From contig NZ_JADNYM010000022.1 of assembly GCF_015708085.1 (NCBI RefSeq), forward strand, positions 1-64,000: DNA of 64,000 bases, read 5' to 3'. The notes under the pieces are model-generated. The model saw only the letters and a program-made list of their open reading frames with translations. It did no database searches and was not told where the DNA came from. Every line of letters starts with the position of its first letter. Within the stretch, counting starts at the first letter, position 1. The translations under genes and the position numbers were made by a program. Origin of the DNA: Arthrobacter terrae. GTDB taxonomy: Bacteria; Actinomycetota; Actinomycetes; Actinomycetales; Micrococcaceae. This document shows positions 61,282-64,000 of the stretch, one piece after another.

Positions 61282-61920
61282 ATGACAACTGTTCAAGAGT
61301 CCGTTGATGTAGCGGTTCCAGTCACGGTGGCGTATAACCAATGGACGCAGTTCGAATCGTTCCCTGAATTCATGGACGGCGTGGAATCAATCACGCAAAC
61401 GTCGAAAACCACCAACCACTGGGTGATCCGAATCGGTGGGACGCAGCGTGAATTCGACGCGGTGATCACCGAGCAGCACGCCGATGAGCGGGTGGCGTGG
61501 AAGAGCGTGGACGGGAAATCCCACGCGGGCGTGGTGACGTTCCACCGACTGGACGACGAATCCTCCCGCGTGACTGTGCAGCTGGACTGGGACCCGGAGA
61601 CTTTTGTGGAAAAGGTGGGTTCTGCCCTTGGCACGGATGACCGGCGGATGAAGTCTGACCTGCGGCGCTTCAAGGATTTCATTGAGGGACGCGGTTCGGA
61701 GACCGGCAGTTGGCGCGGAGACGTTGCGGCGCCCGGAGCCATGGCCGGCGGCCTGGATAGCCCAGCCACCGGCACTCGGGGATCCGGGGCGGCCGAGACG
61801 GCGTTGAGCGTCCCCGGGGCTGCCTCTTCCGGGGCGCAGGACCCGGCGGATCAGGATCCCGTTATGCAGAATCCGGCGGTGGAAGACCCCGATTCCGGCG
61901 GAGCCAAATCTGCCGGCTAG
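61282..61920 (+). CDS. SRPBCC-family protein (polyketide cyclase/dehydrase-like)
   Basis: The 212-residue protein has a START/SRPBCC domain in residues 1-140: [22 protein letters not shown] is the usual start, with W-D-P-E-T-F-V-E-K and L-R-R-F-K-D-F-I-E later. The last 65 residues are a low-complexity Ala/Gly/Pro/Ser/Asp tail. ATG 61282 is preceded by AGGAAA. This small-molecule-binding fold gives no specific activity. Its stop overlaps by 4 bp the stop of convergent panD. Confidence 0.87.
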   Translation: MTTVQESVDVAVPVTVAYNQWTQFESFPEFMDGVESITQTSKTTNHWVIRIGGTQREFDAVITEQHADERVAWKSVDGKSHAGVVTFHRLDDESSRVTVQLDWDPETFVEKVGSALGTDDRRMKSDLRRFKDFIEGRGSETGSWRGDVAAPGAMAGGLDSPATGTRGSGAAETALSVPGAASSGAQDPADQDPVMQNPAVEDPDSGGAKSAG

Positions 61921-62330
61921 CGTACGGCTAAGGGCGGCCGGTGCAGGCCAGCGGTGACGGCCTCGGCCGGATCGGTGCCGAGGAGTACTATTTTATTGCC
62001 CGCGTCGACGTGCACCACTGACGGAATATAGTCCCGTGCCTCGGCGGTGGACATCTGCGCGTAGGTGATCAGGATGACCAGATCACCTACCTGCACCAGA
62101 TGCGCGGCGGGCCCGTTGATGCCCAGAACGCCGGAGCCGCGTTCGCCGGGGATTGTGTACGTCTCCAGCCGGGCGCCGTTGGTGACGTCGACAATGGAGA
62201 CCATCTCACCCGGCAAAATATCCGCGGCATCCAGCAGATCTTCGTCGACGGTGACAGAGCCGACGTAGTGCAGATCCGCGTGGGTGACGGTGGCGCGGTG
62301 AATTTTGGACTTAAACATGGTTCTGTTCAT
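61917..62330 (-). CDS. panD: Aspartate 1-decarboxylase
   Basis: The 137-residue pyruvoyl enzyme makes beta-alanine for pantothenate. It is self-cleaved at G24-S25 in H-Y-V-G-S-V-T-V-D, giving the pyruvoyl group, and numbering from ATG 62330 matches the family exactly (M-x-R-T-M start). Further conserved parts are [17 protein letters not shown] and [12 protein letters not shown]. No panB or panC is adjacent. Confidence 0.96.
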   Translation of the reverse strand: MNRTMFKSKIHRATVTHADLHYVGSVTVDEDLLDAADILPGEMVSIVDVTNGARLETYTIPGERGSGVLGINGPAAHLVQVGDLVILITYAQMSTAEARDYIPSVVHVDAGNKIVLLGTDPAEAVTAGLHRPPLAVR

Positions 62331-62370
62331 AACGGCTCCATTCTACCGCCGGTGCCATGTGTGGCCGCAC

Positions 62371-63246
62371 TTACCGCGGTCTGGCGTGCGGTGTGAGCTT
62401 ACGGCCCATAATGGCCTGCGTCAGCGCGTCGACGACCTCGGTGTTGGCCAGCGGGTTGCGGATCAAGGTGAAGTCGACATCGCCCACCGGAGGCAGTGCG
62501 AAACGTGTGGTGATGATCTTCAGATCCTCCGGCACGAGTGAGGCAGGCATGACGGCGACGCCGATTCCGGCCCGAAGCGCTGCAAGCACGCCGCTGATCT
62601 GCTTGGTACTGCAGGTAATACGCCACGTGCGGCCGGCAGCCTCCAGTGCGTTAATCGCCAGCCGGCGGCTCAGGCTCGGAGCCGGGTAGGCGATGAGGGG
62701 CACCGGGGAGTGTGGCGCCAGCACGGTTTGTTCGAGGCCGACCCATGCGAATGAATCCTGCTTGACCACCACGCCTTCCTGTGTCCCGGAGACGCCGGAG
62801 ACCCATTTAACGAAGACCAGATCCAATTGTCCGGCCTTGAGCCGGCGGTGCAGCTGGTCGCTTTGGCTGACGGTGAGCTCAAGGTTGATTTGCGGGTATA
62901 ACTGGCGGAATTCGCGTAAAATTCTGGGTAACCCGGTGATTGCCAGGTCATCTGCCGTTCCGAAGCGCAATCGTCCGCGCATGGCGGCGCCGGAAAAATA
63001 GCGTGCTGCATCCTCGTTGGCAGCCAGGATGGCGCGGGCAAAGCCGGCCATGGCGTCCCCGTTATCCGTTAAACTCACTTCCCGGGTATCCCTGGCAACC
63101 AACTGCCGTCCCGCCTCGGTCTCGAGTTTGCGCACATGCTGGCTCACCGTGGGCTGGCTCAAATGCAGTCTTTCGGCAGCGCGCGTGAAGCTTCCCGTAT
63201 CCGCGACGGCCAGGAAACTCCGTAGCTGCCCCGGATCGAAGAGCAT
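62371..63246 (-). CDS. LysR-family transcriptional regulator
   Basis: The 291-residue protein has the LysR winged helix at 1-65 (L-R-S-F-L-A-V-A-D-T-G-S-F-T-R-A-A-E-R-L-H-L-S-Q-P-T-V-S-Q-H-V-R-K-L-E) and a periplasmic-binding-like effector domain at 90-285. It is divergent from the EntS-like MFS gene with a 120-bp gap, the standard arrangement for a LysR regulator controlling its neighbour. The AT-rich TTATAGATATCATATCC at 63279-63295 is a good candidate site. The effector is unknown. Confidence 0.92.
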   Translation of the reverse strand: MLFDPGQLRSFLAVADTGSFTRAAERLHLSQPTVSQHVRKLETEAGRQLVARDTREVSLTDNGDAMAGFARAILAANEDAARYFSGAAMRGRLRFGTADDLAITGLPRILREFRQLYPQINLELTVSQSDQLHRRLKAGQLDLVFVKWVSGVSGTQEGVVVKQDSFAWVGLEQTVLAPHSPVPLIAYPAPSLSRRLAINALEAAGRTWRITCSTKQISGVLAALRAGIGVAVMPASLVPEDLKIITTRFALPPVGDVDFTLIRNPLANTEVVDALTQAIMGRKLTPHARPR

Positions 63247-63278
63247 ATTTTTCTCCTGTCATTGCAAGCCGTAATAGG

Positions 63279-63295
63279 ACTTATAGATATCATAT
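63279..63295. promoter_or_regulatory. Candidate LysR operator / promoter between divergent genes
   Basis: TTATAGATATCATATCC is a short AT-rich palindromic stretch (centre GATATC) in a GC-rich gap between the LysR and MFS genes. It could be the regulator site or a -10 region. Confidence 0.35.
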
Positions 63296-63366
63296 CCTTT
63301 TGAAATGTCTCTGCCCTGGCTACGCTGGAGAACATCCCCGCATCCAGACCGACCCACAGGATTCCA

Positions 63367-64000
63367 GTGACACCCCCCTGCGCGCAAGCCGGCGCTTCCA
63401 CCCTGACAGCTCCGATTAACCTACTTGCCTCCCGGCCGCCCTGGCGCCAGACCTTCTCCTCGCTGAAGGTGCGCAACTTCCGGCTCTTCGCCACCGCCCA
63501 CATGGTCGCCGTGATCGCACTGTGGATGCAGCGCATCGCGCAGGACTGGCTGGTGCTCCAACTCTCCGGCAGTGTGACCGCCGTCGGCATCACCGTGGCG
63601 ATGCAATTCGCCCCGACCCTGCTGCTGATGCCACTGGGCGGCATGATCGCGGACCGCTACTCCAAGCGGATGATCCTGATGATCAGCCAGGGTGCCGCCG
63701 GCATTTTAGCCTTGGCCATGGCCGTCCTTGCACTGACCGGCAGCATCCAGGTCTGGCATATCTACGGCATTGCATTCATGCTGGGACTGGTCACCGTGGT
63801 GGATCAGCCGGCGCGCCAGGTATTTGTCAATGAACTGGTTGGCCCGGCCCAACTGCGCAATGCCATCAGTGTCAACTCATCGCTGTTCCAAATAGGCGCC
63901 ATGATTGGCCCTGCCATCAGCGGAGTCCTGATTAGTGCCGTCGGCGGCGGCTGGGCTTTCGCGGTAAACGCCGCAGCGTGCGTGTTCACCGTTGTGATGC
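63367..64000 (+). CDS. MFS transporter, EntS-like (3' end beyond window)
   Basis: From GTG 63367 the frame is open to the window end, about 211 residues. After a 35-residue leader it begins V-R-N-F-R-L-F-A-T-A-H-M and continues with helices typical of the MFS_3 (EntS enterobactin exporter-like) group. The motif A-like loop is P-L-G-G-M-I-A-D-R-Y-S-K-R, and D-Q-P-A-R-Q-V-F-V-N-E-L-V follows helix 4-5. The start is uncertain, as no strong RBS is present. It is divergent from a LysR regulator. The substrate may be a siderophore or drug, which cannot be decided here. Confidence 0.88.
   Translation, partial: MTPPCAQAGASTLTAPINLLASRPPWRQTFSSLKVRNFRLFATAHMVAVIALWMQRIAQDWLVLQLSGSVTAVGITVAMQFAPTLLLMPLGGMIADRYSKRMILMISQGAAGILALAMAVLALTGSIQVWHIYGIAFMLGLVTVVDQPARQVFVNELVGPAQLRNAISVNSSLFQIGAMIGPAISGVLISAVGGGWAFAVNAAACVFTVVM

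Overview
The window is a high-GC actinobacterial chromosome segment. Its proteins look like Arthrobacter or a close Micrococcaceae relative: the uricase, the homodimeric pyruvate dehydrogenase E1, CopD/CtaG fusion, mycothiol-era redox genes, IdeR-type iron box and leaderless promoters all fit. No rRNA, tRNA, CRISPR array, integrase or intact insertion sequence is visible. Species-level naming is not possible from the sequence alone.

Bases 1-25000 form a purine and ureide catabolism region. On the minus strand at its left end, a four-gene operon encodes malic enzyme, malate synthase, a DUF6986 aldolase-like protein and (S)-ureidoglycine aminohydrolase (AllE). A divergent IclR regulator follows. 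A plus-strand operon then encodes guanine deaminase, a frameshifted NCS2 purine permease, XdhC and a two-polypeptide xanthine dehydrogenase; a MocA-like cytidylyltransferase converges on it. Next come pyruvate dehydrogenase E1 (aceE), a short-chain dehydrogenase, a second NCS2/NAT permease, and uraD-uraH-uricase. A Bcp peroxiredoxin and a CitE-like lyase close the region. Together these take guanine or xanthine through urate to allantoin, and pass ureide-derived glyoxylate through malate and pyruvate back to acetyl-CoA. Allantoinase, allantoate amidohydrolase and the last ureidoglycolate step are not in the window. An approximately 38-bp operator-like sequence recurs upstream of several of these genes.

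Bases 25000-31600 hold a winged-helix/X25-like protein, a MarR regulator, and a minus-strand operon of four exported proteins. Three of these have a SipW-type signal junction (A-x-A/S-Y-W/F-T), one ends in an LPDTG anchor, and one is a seven-bladed YVTN propeller. A divergent response regulator with a degenerate phosphorylation site lies beside them, separated by an AT-rich spacer full of AGACT pentamers.

Bases 31600-42200 are mixed: a long acyl-CoA dehydrogenase, a serine hydrolase, a Xi-class glutathione transferase, a decayed gene-poor stretch with an MFS remnant, an ASCH protein, small hypotheticals, and a YdeP/FdhF-like molybdopterin oxidoreductase with a DUF6457 protein.

Bases 42490-47870 are an iron-box-controlled siderophore uptake operon: binding lipoprotein, two permeases, ATPase and siderophore-interacting reductase. 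An MFS exporter with an unusual repeat-encoded N-terminus converges on it. The right end carries a GDSL hydrolase, the cysteine-poor ribosomal proteins L28-L33-S14, HU, CopD/CtaG, a thioredoxin-NHL protein containing a REP-like hairpin, assorted metabolic genes including panD, and a LysR regulator divergent from an EntS-like MFS gene cut by the window edge.
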